Shown piece by piece: positions 1 to 8,070 of a stretch of 37,472 bases of DNA; position 1 is the stretch's first letter, and each line of letters starts with the position of its first letter. Location: contig CAYLNK010000023.1 of assembly GCA_964384675.1 (NCBI GenBank), positions 1 through 37,472 on the forward strand, in the 5' to 3' direction. The stretch comes from CAYLNK01 sp964384675. Its GTDB lineage: Bacteria; Acidobacteriota; Thermoanaerobaculia; UBA5066. Below the pieces are notes generated by a model that had not been told where the DNA came from, did no database searches, and saw nothing but the letters and a program-made list of their open reading frames with translations. The position numbers and the translations under genes are program-made.

Positions 1-1
1 G

Positions 2-316
2 GCGCTCGAGCGCGACGCCGCGAGGAAGGTCTTCGCCGAGCTGGGCGCCGCGCCCGACCTGGCGGCGGTCGAGTCGATCTCCGTGCCGGCACTCCCGCGG
101 GCCGGCCGGGCGCCGTCCGCGCACGGCCTGAGCGCGCGCGAGCTCGAGGTGCTCCTCCTCGTCGCGTCGGGCAAGACCAACAGGCGCATCGCCCAGGAGC
201 TCTTCCTGAGCGAGAAGACCGTCGACCGGCACGTGAGCAGCATCTTCGCGAAGCTCGGCGTGTCGACCCGCGCCGCGGCGACGGCTTGGGCGTTCCAGCA
301 CCACCTCGCTGGGTAG
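2..316 (+). CDS. LuxR-family regulator, C-terminal HTH (5' partial)
   Basis: The reading frame is open from the window edge to a TAG at 314-316, so only the C-terminal ~104 residues are present. A LuxR/NarL-type DNA-binding helix-turn-helix covers roughly the last 60 residues: LSARELEVLLLVASGKTNRR, then IAQELFLSEKTVDRHVSSIF and AKLGVSTRAAATAWAF. The residues before it (RKVFAELGAAPDLAAVESI) resemble the linker found in large ATPase or TPR-containing LuxR regulators, so the missing part may be a LAL-type sensor; this is inference. A GTG at 83 is an internal codon, not the likely start. A terminator-like hairpin follows the stop directly. Confidence 0.85.
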   Translation, partial: ALERDAARKVFAELGAAPDLAAVESISVPALPRAGRAPSAHGLSARELEVLLLVASGKTNRRIAQELFLSEKTVDRHVSSIFAKLGVSTRAAATAWAFQHHLAG

Positions 317-355
317 GACCACCCGATTCGCGCGAGGGTCGAAGCTGGGTGGTCC
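316..355 (+). terminator. Terminator-like hairpin after the LuxR gene
   Basis: A perfect 9-bp inverted repeat, GGACCACCC at 316-324 and GGGTGGTCC at 347-355, begins on the last base of the LuxR stop codon. The loop is 22 nt and no T tract follows. It could be a factor-assisted terminator or just a GC hairpin. Confidence 0.4.
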
Positions 356-425
356 ACCCGAGGTCCGGCGCGTCGCCCGCCCCAATGCTGCTCGCCCCGG
401 CGCCACCGGCACCCCGCTAGACCCC

Positions 426-566
426 GGCAAACGAGGAGTGGCGGAGAAGAAGGAGGCCCTGGGCGAAGGAAAGCCCAACCCCTTCGTCGACCGCGAGGCG
501 CTCGCCCGCTGGGTCGATCAGGCCTCCCGGAGCTTCGAGGCGGAGCTGGAGAAGCAGCGGAAGGAG
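426..566 (+). pseudogene. Relic of a metallo-beta-lactamase-fold hydrolase C terminus
   Basis: This plus-strand stretch reads GKRGVAEKKEAL, then GKPNPFVDREALARWVDQAS, then RSFEAELEKQRKE. It resembles the last ~45 residues of class B3-like metallo-beta-lactamase-fold proteins, which typically end in a KR..AL...NPFVDP..YRA.V....AAFEAEL.RQ pattern. No zinc-ligand motif is found upstream and no stop follows at the expected end; the frame runs on antisense to the kinase gene. I therefore read it as a truncated relic. The rest of the 317-668 gap shows only the hairpin at 316-355 and no other recognisable gene. Confidence 0.45.
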
Positions 567-668
567 ACGCTGCCGGCGCGAGATCGAGCGCGGGACCGAT
601 TCCGAGCGGGTGAACGCCCGGGCGCCGACCGTCACCCTGGAAGCTCGCGTCGGGTATTCAGGGTCGGA

Positions 669-2933
669 TCAGGTGAGGTTCATCTTCGCGAGCAGCGCCT
701 TCCACCGGGGATGCTGCCGGAGGCCGATGAACAGAAACGACCCCTTGATCCCGTAGACGGCGCCGGCCCGCTCCTCGTACGCCTTCTCCAGCCAATCGAT
801 CGCCTCGTCCGGCTCGCCGAGACCGGTGTGCACGTAGGCGAAGTAGTAAGGGGGTACGTATCGCCGGACCGCCAGCTCGTGCAGGTCCCGCAGGATCTCG
901 CGAGCCTCCTCCGCCCGGCCGGCCATCGCGAGAGCTTCACCGAGCTGCGCCCGGAAGAGAGGGCTTCCGGGCGACAGCGAGACGGCGCGCCCGAGCGAGG
1001 TGAGGCCCTGATCGGTGTCGCCCGTCAGGATCCTCACCCAACCGAGGATCGAGTGCCCCCGCGCGAACGTGGGCTCGAGCTCGATGATCCGCTTCGCCAC
1101 GTCCAGCGCCTCGTCGTAACGGCCGGCCCGGAGCAGCTCGGTGCCGACGTCGGATCGGTGGGCCAGCGGGTCGAGCTCCTGGGCCCGCGTCATGAGCCGG
1201 AGAGCGTCCTGGTGCCGCCCGAGCGCGGAGCAGAGCCATCCGTACCGGTCGTAGATGTCGGCGCTTCCCGGGCTCATCTCGAGGGCGAGCCGGAACTGCC
1301 TCTCCGCGCCCGCCCAGTCGTGGTCGCACATGAAGAGGAGAGTCGCGGCGACGCTGTGCGCCTCTCCGAGCCCGCCGTCGAGCTCCAGCGCCTTCCCGAC
1401 GGCCTCCTTCGCCTTCCCGAACGCCACCGACGGCGGCAGCGAGCCGGATCCCTGCCCGATCGCGAGCTCGGCGTGGACCCAGGCCAGTCCGACGTGCGCC
1501 AGGGCCAGCTCCGGGTCCTCCGCGATGGCCCGCTCGTAGTACTCGATCGCCTGCCGGTACCCCTCCTCGGTCGACCGGTAGAACGCGTACCGGCCCTGCA
1601 GGAAGAGCTGGTAGGCGTGGGCGTTCGGCGTGGGCTTTCGCCGCAGCCGGGTCCGTTCGTCCGGCGACAGCTCCGCCCGGAGAGCGGCCGCTATCTGGAG
1701 CGCCACGTCGGTCTGGATCGCGAAGATGTCGGTCAGCTCACGGTCGTAGGTGTCCGCCCAGAGGTGCTCGTCCGTGCCCGCATCGACGAGCTGGGCCACG
1801 ATGCGCACCCGATTCCCCGCGCGCCGGATGCTGCCGTCCAGGATCGCCGAGGCGCCCAGGGCCTTCCCGATCTCCCTCGGGCTTTGCTCCCTCTTCCGGA
1901 AGGACATCACGGAGGCCCGGGAGATCACCCTCATCGATCGGATCTTCGCCAGGGTGGCGATGACGTCCTCGGTGACGCCGTCGGCGAAGAAGTCGTTCAC
2001 GGGGTCGGCGCTGAAGCTCAGGAAAGGCAGGACCGCGACGCAGGGGAGCTTCCCGGGGATCCCGAATCCGCCTTCCACGCCGCCGTCCAGGGATTGCTGA
2101 AGGCTGAAGGCGAGATCGCGTGCGGACTGGAACCTCCGATCGGCGTTCTTCTCGAGACAGTGGGCGACGGTCCTCGCCAGGGCGGGTGAGGGCGTACACA
2201 CCGAATCCGGCAGATCGGGCGGCTCCTCCATCAGGGTCGCCGCCAGCGTCTCGGGGGCGCTGCCTTTCAGGAACGGCGCCTTTCCGCTGAGCATCTCGTA
2301 CAGGACCACGCCGAGAGAGAAGAGATCGCTCCGTGTATCGATCGACCTCCCCAGCATCTGCTCGGGGGACATGTAGCCGAAGCTGCCCACCATCATCCCC
2401 GGCTCCGTCATCACGACCGTCGGAGCCTTCGACGGCTCATCCGCGTCCTTGCGCTCGACCAGCTTCGCGAGGCCGAAGTCCAGGATCTTCACCGTACCGT
2501 CCCGGGTGACGAACAGGTTCTCGGGCTTCAGGTCCCGGTGGACGATCCCCTTCTCGTGCGCCGCGGTGAGGCCCCGGGCGATCTGGAGAGCGTAGTCGAC
2601 GGCGCGCTTCCGTCCGATCGGCCCTTCCCGCAGACCGTGACGCAGCGTCTCCCCTTCGAGGAGCTCCATGACGACGAAGGCGGTCCCCTCGTGCGTCCCG
2701 AAATCGAAGATCGAGAGGATGTTCTGGTGCGAGAGCGCAGCCACGGCCTTGGCCTCGCGCTCCAGGCGGCCCAGTGCGTCGGAGTCGCGAGCCAGCGATT
2801 CCGGGACGACCTTGACCGCGACGTCGCGGTCGAGGCGCGTGTCGCGCGCCCGGTAGACCTCGCCCATCGCCCCGGCGCCCAGGGGCGCGAGGATCTCGTA
2901 GGGGCCGAGCCTGGTCCCCTCGGTCAATCCCAC
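669..2933 (-). CDS. Serine/threonine protein kinase with TolB/FlgO-like domain and TPRs, soluble
   Basis: A 754-residue PknB-like kinase starting with GTG. Visible kinase elements are the glycine loop LGAGAMGEVYRA (about 18-29), the ATP lysine K41 in VAVKV, HRDLKPEN, DFG in ILDFGLAKL, and SPE in GYMSPEQ. From about residue 293 a TolB-N/FlgO-like domain follows (VAVLPFLSFSADPVNDFFAD...), then TPR-like helices from about 440 to the end. Unlike its paralogue at 23590, there is no hydrophobic segment between the kinase and the TolB-like domain, so it should be cytosolic. Proteins with this layout are frequent in Acidobacteria and presumably phosphorylate partners held by the TPRs; the substrate is unknown. 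It lies 79 bases downstream of the AarF-like gene on the same strand and may share its transcript. Confidence 0.92.
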   Translation of the reverse strand: MGLTEGTRLGPYEILAPLGAGAMGEVYRARDTRLDRDVAVKVVPESLARDSDALGRLEREAKAVAALSHQNILSIFDFGTHEGTAFVVMELLEGETLRHGLREGPIGRKRAVDYALQIARGLTAAHEKGIVHRDLKPENLFVTRDGTVKILDFGLAKLVERKDADEPSKAPTVVMTEPGMMVGSFGYMSPEQMLGRSIDTRSDLFSLGVVLYEMLSGKAPFLKGSAPETLAATLMEEPPDLPDSVCTPSPALARTVAHCLEKNADRRFQSARDLAFSLQQSLDGGVEGGFGIPGKLPCVAVLPFLSFSADPVNDFFADGVTEDVIATLAKIRSMRVISRASVMSFRKREQSPREIGKALGASAILDGSIRRAGNRVRIVAQLVDAGTDEHLWADTYDRELTDIFAIQTDVALQIAAALRAELSPDERTRLRRKPTPNAHAYQLFLQGRYAFYRSTEEGYRQAIEYYERAIAEDPELALAHVGLAWVHAELAIGQGSGSLPPSVAFGKAKEAVGKALELDGGLGEAHSVAATLLFMCDHDWAGAERQFRLALEMSPGSADIYDRYGWLCSALGRHQDALRLMTRAQELDPLAHRSDVGTELLRAGRYDEALDVAKRIIELEPTFARGHSILGWVRILTGDTDQGLTSLGRAVSLSPGSPLFRAQLGEALAMAGRAEEAREILRDLHELAVRRYVPPYYFAYVHTGLGEPDEAIDWLEKAYEERAGAVYGIKGSFLFIGLRQHPRWKALLAKMNLT

Positions 2934-3012
2934 GTGCGACTCCGCGACAGGGAACGGCGGGCAGCTACCACCTCATGGCCTTCTTCATCGCCCTCTGCTC
3001 CGTCCCCGGGCG

Positions 3013-4344
3013 TCAGCGTACTCCCCGCTCGACGCAGGACGCCAGCATCGCGCCCCAATCTCCCCTCGCCTTCAGCCGGGAAAGGTTCCCGAAGTGCCCC
3101 ACGAGCGTCCGGTTGACGAAGACGATGTCGCGCGGGATCTTGACGCTGCGGCGGGCCATGAGGTTCTCGGAGCCGAGCTGGAAGAAGAGCTCGTAGACGT
3201 GGGCCTCGTCGCCGAAGCGATACCCGCCCGGAGCCCGCAGCATCTCGACGAACGGCCGTGCGCCCGGGGCCACCATCTCGAGGGGCAGCGGTTCGCCGCC
3301 GGCCAGGTGGAGCCCGATCGTGTGGAGAGCGGCGGGCAGCTCCTCGACCTTCCCGTCGAGAGAGGCCTGGATCAGCTCGCGATAGCCCCGAGCCACCTTC
3401 GACGGGATCTCCTTGACGCATCCGAAGTCGTAGACGACGACGCGGCCGTCGGCCAGGAACGCGAAGTTCGAGAGGTTCGGGTCGGCGTGGAGGAAGCGGT
3501 GCGCGAGGAGCCCGCGGAAGACGAACCGGAAGAGGACGCAGCCCCACTGGTCCCGCGTGGCCTGAGCGACCCGCGGCGAGCAGGCGTCGTCCGGGGAGAG
3601 GCCGGGCAGGTACTCGAGGGTCAGCACGCTCCGCGTGGTGGCCTCCTCGACGACTCCGGGGATGACGATGTCCGGCACGTCCGCGTGGAGCGCCGCCATC
3701 CGGCGGATCGACTCCGCCTCGCGCAGGTAGTCGAGCTCCTCGAGGAGACGCGCCCGCAGCTCCCGCCAGATCGGCTCGAACTCGACCTTCGCCACCATCG
3801 ACACCAGGGTCTTCAGGACGCGCCGGAGGTTCGAGAGGTCGGCCTCGATCACCTGCTCGATGCCGGGATACTGGATCTTGATCGCGACCTCGCGGCCGTC
3901 CCGCAGCGTCCCGCGGTGGACCTGTCCGATCGACGCCGCCGCGAAGGCGTGGGGCTCCACGTCGGCGAAGAGGCGCTCGAAGTGAGGGATCTCGCTCCGG
4001 AGCTGGCGTCGCACGACGTCGAAAGGAAGAGGCGGCGACTGCTGCTGGAGAGTCCGCAGGGCCGCGGCGACCTCGGGCGGCAGCAGGCTGTCCTGCAGGC
4101 TCAGCATCTGCCCCGCCTTCATCGCCCCGCCCTTCAGCTCGCCCAGGGTCTCGGCGATGCGGGCGGCGTTGGCCACCAGGTTCCGATCGCGGCTGGCCCC
4201 GCGTGAGGCCGCGGGGCGCGCAAGAGAGCCGAGGCGGTTCGCGGCGAAGGAACCGGCGACACGCCCCGCCAGGCTCCCGAGCCGGAGAACCCGGCGCAGG
4301 GGTGACGCCAGAAGCCCGTCCTCCGGCTCGTCGCGCTTGCTCAC
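3013..4344 (-). CDS. AarF/ABC1/UbiB-family atypical kinase
   Basis: A 443-residue member of the ABC1/ADCK/UbiB family, ATP-binding atypical kinases associated with isoprenoid-quinone or lipid metabolism. Family signatures are visible: the KxGQ loop in GGAMKAGQMLSLQDSLLPPE, the alanine-rich nucleotide loop AAASIGQVHRG, the lysine in VAIKIQYPG, the catalytic loop HADPNLSNF and the metal-binding VYDFGCVKE. The frame stays open far upstream, but the residues there are low-quality antisense of the PARP gene. I chose the GTG at 4344 (MSKRDEPEDG), just before the conserved part and directly behind a TATCCT -10 element, which fits a leaderless mRNA. It is divergent from the PARP-ligase operon, 135 bases away. 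No ubiquinone genes are nearby, so its pathway cannot be told from context. Confidence 0.9.
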   Translation of the reverse strand: MSKRDEPEDGLLASPLRRVLRLGSLAGRVAGSFAANRLGSLARPAASRGASRDRNLVANAARIAETLGELKGGAMKAGQMLSLQDSLLPPEVAAALRTLQQQSPPLPFDVVRRQLRSEIPHFERLFADVEPHAFAAASIGQVHRGTLRDGREVAIKIQYPGIEQVIEADLSNLRRVLKTLVSMVAKVEFEPIWRELRARLLEELDYLREAESIRRMAALHADVPDIVIPGVVEEATTRSVLTLEYLPGLSPDDACSPRVAQATRDQWGCVLFRFVFRGLLAHRFLHADPNLSNFAFLADGRVVVYDFGCVKEIPSKVARGYRELIQASLDGKVEELPAALHTIGLHLAGGEPLPLEMVAPGARPFVEMLRAPGGYRFGDEAHVYELFFQLGSENLMARRSVKIPRDIVFVNRTLVGHFGNLSRLKARGDWGAMLASCVERGVR

Positions 4345-4351
4345 GGGGCCG

Positions 4352-4357
4352 AGGATA
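4352..4357 (-). promoter_or_regulatory. -10 element (TATCCT), leaderless start of the AarF gene
   Basis: On the minus strand TATCCT sits 7 bases before the GTG start, with no Shine-Dalgarno sequence. The same arrangement recurs at 16982-16987 and 31930-31935, which supports both the motif and the start choices. Confidence 0.45.
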
Positions 4358-4466
4358 CGGCGTGGGAGACGTCGCGCCGCGCGCGTTCCCCCGAGCGCCA
4401 CCCACCACCTCGTGACGCTCGTCCGGCGGCGCGCCCAGGCTCTAGCGGACCTCCGTCCGCCTTCGA

Positions 4467-4472
4467 TACGCT
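4467..4472 (+). promoter_or_regulatory. Candidate -10 of the PARP-retron operon
   Basis: TACGCT ends 7 bases before the ATG at 4480, with no Shine-Dalgarno, so the operon may begin with a leaderless message like its divergent neighbour. I see no convincing -35. The 135-bp intergenic space 4345-4479 would hold both divergent promoters. Confidence 0.35.
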
Positions 4473-4479
4473 CGGGGCC

Positions 4480-7344
4480 ATGCCTGACATCGAAGACGGA
4501 GGGACGCTCGAGGTACAGGGCTCCGCGGCCAAGCCGTACGTCCTGGCCAACAAGGGCGGGGTCTATTCGTGCAGCTGTCCGGCGTGGCGCAACCAGTCGA
4601 CAACGATCGAGAAGCGCACATGCAAGCACCTTCGCAAGCTCCGTGGGAGCGCCGCGGAGGACGCGCGGGTGGGCGACGCGGGCGCCGCTCCCGCCGTCCC
4701 GAAGCCCAAGAAGATCGCCGTCGAGGGCGGTCCCGAGGCCGAGGAGCCGCAGGAGGCCAAGGGGCCTCCGCTGCTCCTGGCCCACTCCTGGGAGGGCGAC
4801 GTCGACCTGACCGGCTGGTGGATGAGCGAGAAGCTGGACGGCGTCCGCGCCTACTGGGACGGAAAGCAGTTCCTGTCGCGGCTCGGCAACCCGTACCTCG
4901 CTCCCGACTGGTTCGTCGCGGGCCTGCCCGACGTCCCGCTCGACGGCGAGCTCTGGAGCGGGCGGAAGCGGTTCCAGCGGACCATCAGCATCGTCCGCCG
5001 GCAGGACCGCAGCGCCGACTGGAAAGAGGTCTCCTTCGTCGTCTTCGACGCGCCTGCCTTGAAGACGCCCTTCGAGGAACGGCTCGCCTTCTGCCGCACC
5101 CACATCGAGTCGACGAAACCCCCGCACACCGTCGCGCACGAGCACCTCGTCTGCACCGGGATCGACCACCTCAAGGTCGAGCTGGCACGGATCGAGGCCC
5201 TCGGGGGCGAGGGGTTGATGATGCGGAAGCCCGGCTCCCACTACGAGGCCGGCCGCTCGTCGACGCTCCTGAAGATCAAGAGCTTCCACGACGCCGAGGC
5301 CCGGGTGGTCGAGCACCTCGCGGGAGCCGGCAAGCACAAGGGACGGCTCGGTGCGCTCCTCCTCGAGCTGCCCGACGGCACGCGCTTCTCGGTCGGAACC
5401 GGCTTCTCGGACGCCGAACGGAAGAACCCTCCCCCCGTCGGCAGCCTCGTCACGTTCCGCTACCAGGAGCTGTCGGAGGCGGGCGTCCCGCGCTTCCCGT
5501 CGTACGTCTGCGTCCGCGAGGACGTCGCGTGGCCCGCGAAGGCGACGACTATCCCCGCTCCCCCGCCGGTCCCGCCGCCCGCGACCGCGGAGCTACCTCC
5601 TCCGGTGGTCGTCCCCGTGACGGCGGTCGCAGCCGTCGCTCTGGTCGGACCCATGGCCGTGCCCGAACCGGCACCGGCTCCGAAACCGCCGGCGAAGCCT
5701 GCCCCTGTCGCGCTCGACGCTTCCTTCTCCGCCGCCGCGGCGGAAGGCGGCACGTGGAGGTTCCACGACCCGTCCGCGCCTTCGTTCCCCGACGACTTCG
5801 AGATCGTCGGCAAGGCCGTCCTCCAGCTCACCGACATCAAGAGCAACCACAACAAGTACTACGCGATCGAGATCCACCAGGCGTCCGGCGAGCGGTACCG
5901 CGTCTTCACCCACTACGGCCGCACGGACGACCTGGAGACGAACCCGGACGCCGGGGCTAAGGAGTGCCGCTTCTTCCTCTCCCTCGTCGAGGCCCAGGCC
6001 GCCTATCAGTCGATCTACGGGCAGAAGACGCGGAAGGGCTACCGCGAGGTGTCGCTCGCGTCCAGCAAGATCGGCTCTCAGAAGGCCCGGGGCGCGAGCT
6101 CGGGCGACGTCGACCAGAAGACGCTCGCGAAGATGGCGAGAGCCACGCCGGGCGAGGGCGACAAGGACGCCTCACCGGCTCCCGCTCCGGTCCCCGCCCC
6201 CGCACCGCCGCCCGAGCCAGCCCCGCCCGCGGAGGAGCCGGGGATCGCGGGCAAGGTGCTCGGCTTCATGCGGCGGTTGACCGGGAGGGCCGCCGTGCTC
6301 GAGGCGCCCTTGGTCACGGCGCCAGCCGCCACGCCGGAGCCCACGGCGTGGACCGCGACCGGGCCCCTCTCACCGAGGCTCCAGGAGCTCATCCGGTACA
6401 TCTACTCGGAGGCGACGACGGCGCTCACGGCCACGGTCGCCGCCCAGATCACCGCGAACGGCATCGAGACGCCGCTCGGCGTCCTGACGATCGGACAGAT
6501 CGAGAAGGGCGAGGCGCTCCTCCAGGAGCTGTACGCGCTTTTCCAGAAGAAGCGCGCGAGCCGCGACGAGATGATCCGGCTCTCGGGAGAGTTCTACACG
6601 GTCATCCCGCACCGGCTGGGACGGACCCGCGCCGCGGTCGAGGAGGCCGTGATCGACTCCCTGGAAGACTTCGAGCAGAAACAGGAGACGCTCCAGCTGA
6701 TGAAGGACATGCTGGCCGTCAACGGCGAGGCGGGCGACGTGCTCTTCAAGTCGGAGGTCGAGAAGCAGTACGACGCGCTCCGCTGCGGGATGGAGTGGAT
6801 CGATCCCGGCTCGGCACCGGGGCGCGAGATCGCCGACTACCTGCTGAAGAGCCAGGTGAAGTCCCACAACATCAGGATCGTGAACATCTACTCCGTCAAG
6901 CGTGACGTCGAATGGCACGGGTTCACGCAAGGGATCGACAACCAGCGGCTCCTCTTCCACGGCTCCCGCATCAAGAACTGGGTCGGGATCCTCTCGCGCG
7001 GGATCCTGCTTCCGAAGATCGTGGTCAGCATGGGCGTCAACCGCACCGACGCCGGCTGGCTCGGCAACGGCATCTACTTCGGCGATGCCGCCTGCACCAG
7101 CAGCTACTACACGACGCCGGGACGGAAGAAGACCCGGCTGATGGCGATCGCGCGCGTCGCGCTCGGGCGGATGAAGGACTACACGAGGATCACCTACGGC
7201 CTGAACGCGCCGCCCGACGGCTACGACAGCTGCCACGGCGTGCGGGCGCGCGCCGGCGTCACGTCGCAGTTCGCCGACGACGAATACGTGGTGTATAAGA
7301 CGCAGCAACAAAAGCTCGAGACGCTCGTCGAATTCACCAGCTAG
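4480..7344 (+). CDS. SWIM zinc finger - ATP-dependent DNA ligase - WGR - PARP fusion
   Basis: A 954-residue multidomain protein. A SWIM-type zinc knuckle comes first (C31, C33, C48, H50; CxC-x14-CxH). A compact ATP-dependent DNA ligase follows at about 95-350: motif I EKLDG with adenylated lysine K118, motif III DGELW, IIIa FVVFDAP, IV EGLMMRKP, V LLKIK, then an OB fold. After a Pro/Ala linker comes a WGR domain at about 425-525 (HYGRTDD). A second linker leads to a PARP helical regulatory domain (about 630-755) and a PARP catalytic domain. The H-Y-E triad is intact: H827 in LLFHGS, Y866 in GNGIYF, E935 in DDEYVVY, as expected for a chain-forming poly-ADP-ribosyltransferase using NAD+. One chain thus combines break sensing (WGR, SWIM), nick sealing and PAR signalling. 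It is the first gene of a six-gene operon; a GGAGG Shine-Dalgarno at its 3' end serves the macro gene. Confidence 0.95.
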   Translation: MPDIEDGGTLEVQGSAAKPYVLANKGGVYSCSCPAWRNQSTTIEKRTCKHLRKLRGSAAEDARVGDAGAAPAVPKPKKIAVEGGPEAEEPQEAKGPPLLLAHSWEGDVDLTGWWMSEKLDGVRAYWDGKQFLSRLGNPYLAPDWFVAGLPDVPLDGELWSGRKRFQRTISIVRRQDRSADWKEVSFVVFDAPALKTPFEERLAFCRTHIESTKPPHTVAHEHLVCTGIDHLKVELARIEALGGEGLMMRKPGSHYEAGRSSTLLKIKSFHDAEARVVEHLAGAGKHKGRLGALLLELPDGTRFSVGTGFSDAERKNPPPVGSLVTFRYQELSEAGVPRFPSYVCVREDVAWPAKATTIPAPPPVPPPATAELPPPVVVPVTAVAAVALVGPMAVPEPAPAPKPPAKPAPVALDASFSAAAAEGGTWRFHDPSAPSFPDDFEIVGKAVLQLTDIKSNHNKYYAIEIHQASGERYRVFTHYGRTDDLETNPDAGAKECRFFLSLVEAQAAYQSIYGQKTRKGYREVSLASSKIGSQKARGASSGDVDQKTLAKMARATPGEGDKDASPAPAPVPAPAPPPEPAPPAEEPGIAGKVLGFMRRLTGRAAVLEAPLVTAPAATPEPTAWTATGPLSPRLQELIRYIYSEATTALTATVAAQITANGIETPLGVLTIGQIEKGEALLQELYALFQKKRASRDEMIRLSGEFYTVIPHRLGRTRAAVEEAVIDSLEDFEQKQETLQLMKDMLAVNGEAGDVLFKSEVEKQYDALRCGMEWIDPGSAPGREIADYLLKSQVKSHNIRIVNIYSVKRDVEWHGFTQGIDNQRLLFHGSRIKNWVGILSRGILLPKIVVSMGVNRTDAGWLGNGIYFGDAACTSSYYTTPGRKKTRLMAIARVALGRMKDYTRITYGLNAPPDGYDSCHGVRARAGVTSQFADDEYVVYKTQQQKLETLVEFTS

Positions 7345-7353
7345 GGAGGCGGC

Positions 7354-8070
7354 ATGCACGTCCAGGTGACCCTGGTCGACGTCAACCCGAAAATGGTGGC
7401 GGCGTGGCGCCAGTCCTTCGAGGAGAACCCCGAGGTCACGATCCTCTCCGGCTCGATGCTCGCGCAGGACGTCGACGCCTGGGTCACGCCGACGAACGCT
7501 CGGGGCAGCATGGACGGCGGCCTCGACGCGGTGATCAAGCAGGCGCTCGGAGGACAGATCGAGGCGCGCGTGCAGGCGGAGATCAAGAGGCTCCACGGGG
7601 GCCTCCTGCCGGTGGGGCATGCGACCTGCGTGGAGAGCGGCCGGCCGAAGCCGCGCTTCCTGATCTCGACTCCCACGATGGTCGCGTCCTCCGAGGACGT
7701 GAGCGACACGCTGAACGTCGCACTCGCCTGCGCGGCCGCGTTCCAGGTCGTCCACATGCAGAACGCGCGGGGGGGCGGCCGCATCCAGTCGGTCGCGTTG
7801 CCGGGTCTCGGCGCGAACACGGGAAAGGTGCCGGTCGAGATCTGCGCCGACCTGATGTGGACGGGATACAACCTCTTCCGGCGCCGCGAGTTCGCGAGCT
7901 TCACCGAGATGCGGGCCGCCCTCCAGGAGGAGCTCGGCCCCCTCGGGCCGACGGGTCCGAAGTCCACCGGGCCGAAGCCGGTCGGGTTCGCTGGCGGCAA
8001 GAGCGCGGTCGCGTCGCATCAGGCAGAGCCAGAAGTCGATCCTGACGCGGACTTCGACGACGCGGAGTGA
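7354..8070 (+). CDS. Macro-domain protein (ADP-ribose binding/hydrolysis)
   Basis: A 238-residue protein with a macro domain over about residues 1-185. It shows VTLVDVNPKMVAAW, the strand and loop TILSGSMLAQDVDAWVTPTN, the substrate-loop region ARGSMDGGLDAVIKQALG, and the glycine-rich phosphate loop SVALPGLGANTGKVPVEI. Macro domains bind ADP-ribose, PAR ends or ADP-ribose-1''-phosphate, and some remove ADP-ribose from proteins or DNA; which applies here cannot be read from sequence. The C-terminal ~50 residues are low-complexity and acidic at the end (DPDADFDDAE). The start is fixed by a strong Shine-Dalgarno (GGAGG, 5 bases before ATG), 9 bases after the PARP stop. The position right after a PARP gene suggests it reads or erases that enzyme's product. 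Confidence 0.88.
   Translation: MHVQVTLVDVNPKMVAAWRQSFEENPEVTILSGSMLAQDVDAWVTPTNARGSMDGGLDAVIKQALGGQIEARVQAEIKRLHGGLLPVGHATCVESGRPKPRFLISTPTMVASSEDVSDTLNVALACAAAFQVVHMQNARGGGRIQSVALPGLGANTGKVPVEICADLMWTGYNLFRRREFASFTEMRAALQEELGPLGPTGPKSTGPKPVGFAGGKSAVASHQAEPEVDPDADFDDAE

Noticed and set aside
438..2189. 583-codon plus-strand open frame antisense to the kinase gene
   Set aside because: Only its first ~45 codons resemble a protein family; the rest is Arg/Pro/Gly-rich antisense of the kinase, open merely because of high GC.
2924..4408. 494-codon minus-strand frame overlapping the AarF gene
   Set aside because: Arg-rich shadow of the AarF-family gene in another frame, with no motif.
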